Positions 5,728 to 5,772 of a stretch of DNA of 5,772 nt are shown here, piece by piece (position 1 is the stretch's first letter; each line of letters begins with the position of its first letter). This stretch comes from Anaerolineales bacterium (GTDB taxonomy: Bacteria > Chloroflexota > Anaerolineae > Anaerolineales > DRMV01). Both the position numbers and the translations under genes were made by a program. A model generated the notes under the pieces. It did not search any database. It had not been told where the DNA came from and saw only the letters and a list, made by a program, of their open reading frames with translations. The stretch spans positions 1 through 5,772 of the forward strand of contig WGAK01000156.1 in NCBI GenBank assembly GCA_015494815.1, written 5' to 3'.

Positions 5728-5772
5728 ATGCTCCGTAAGCCTTGGCTTGTCCAGCGTTGCCCTCGCCCCCGA
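5728..5772 (+). CDS. Start of an unidentified gene, truncated by the window
   Basis: Fifteen codons without a stop begin at an ATG preceded by a good GGAGGG. The residues start MLRKPWLVQ and are basic, with no membrane helix or domain visible yet. Position after ccmB makes ccmC or another maturation gene an attractive guess, but nothing in the visible residues shows it. A basic N-terminus could precede a signal peptide or first membrane helix. It is separated from ccmB by 238 bases, unlike the tight spacing of the other genes, so it may belong to a separate transcript. Confidence 0.45.
   Translation, partial: MLRKPWLVQRCPRPR

Overview
The window is a GC-rich, densely packed, single-strand block of cytochrome c maturation (Ccm, System I) genes from a bacterium. 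The CcmH variant, the zinc-ribbon CcmI-like protein and the composite cytochrome lipoprotein with a Thr/Ala/Pro linker look most like Chloroflexota (Anaerolineae-type) genomes. That assignment rests on family resemblance recalled from memory and on composition, not on a search. All genes are on the + strand, spaced closely or overlapping, so they probably form one operon. It was already running before the left edge, and no promoter is visible inside the window.

Layout: (1) 3-458, the 3' part of ccmH, an apocytochrome thiol reductase with an extra cysteine pair. (2) 455-1090, ccmG/resA-like membrane-anchored thioredoxin, overlapping ccmH by ATGA. (3) 1119-1748, a small membrane protein with a CcmI-like helical segment and a C-terminal zinc ribbon. 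(4) A 64-base gap holding a GC-rich hairpin. (5) 1813-4008, a 731-residue lipoprotein with two class-I cytochrome c domains, a low-complexity linker, a beta-rich extracytoplasmic region, one membrane helix and a cytoplasmic tail. (6) 4005-4745, ccmA ATPase, overlapping by ATGA. (7) 4767-5489, ccmB permease. (8) 5490-5727, a spacer with two possible hairpins and an unusual G-free CCAAC-type tract. (9) 5728-5772, a new reading frame with a strong ribosome binding site, cut by the right edge.

Together, CcmA and CcmB form the ATP-driven membrane module of System I heme handling. CcmG and CcmH keep the CXXCH cysteines of apocytochromes reduced for heme ligation. The zinc-ribbon protein sits where CcmI would be expected. 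The most unusual gene is the composite cytochrome. Its second heme domain appears to have lost the usual axial methionine (Asp stands in its place, after two His). Its cytoplasmic tail repeats a roughly 28-residue motif also found in the neighbouring zinc-ribbon protein. This suggests that the two proteins work together on the cytoplasmic side of the maturation complex. CcmC, CcmE and CcmF are not in the window and may lie on either side.
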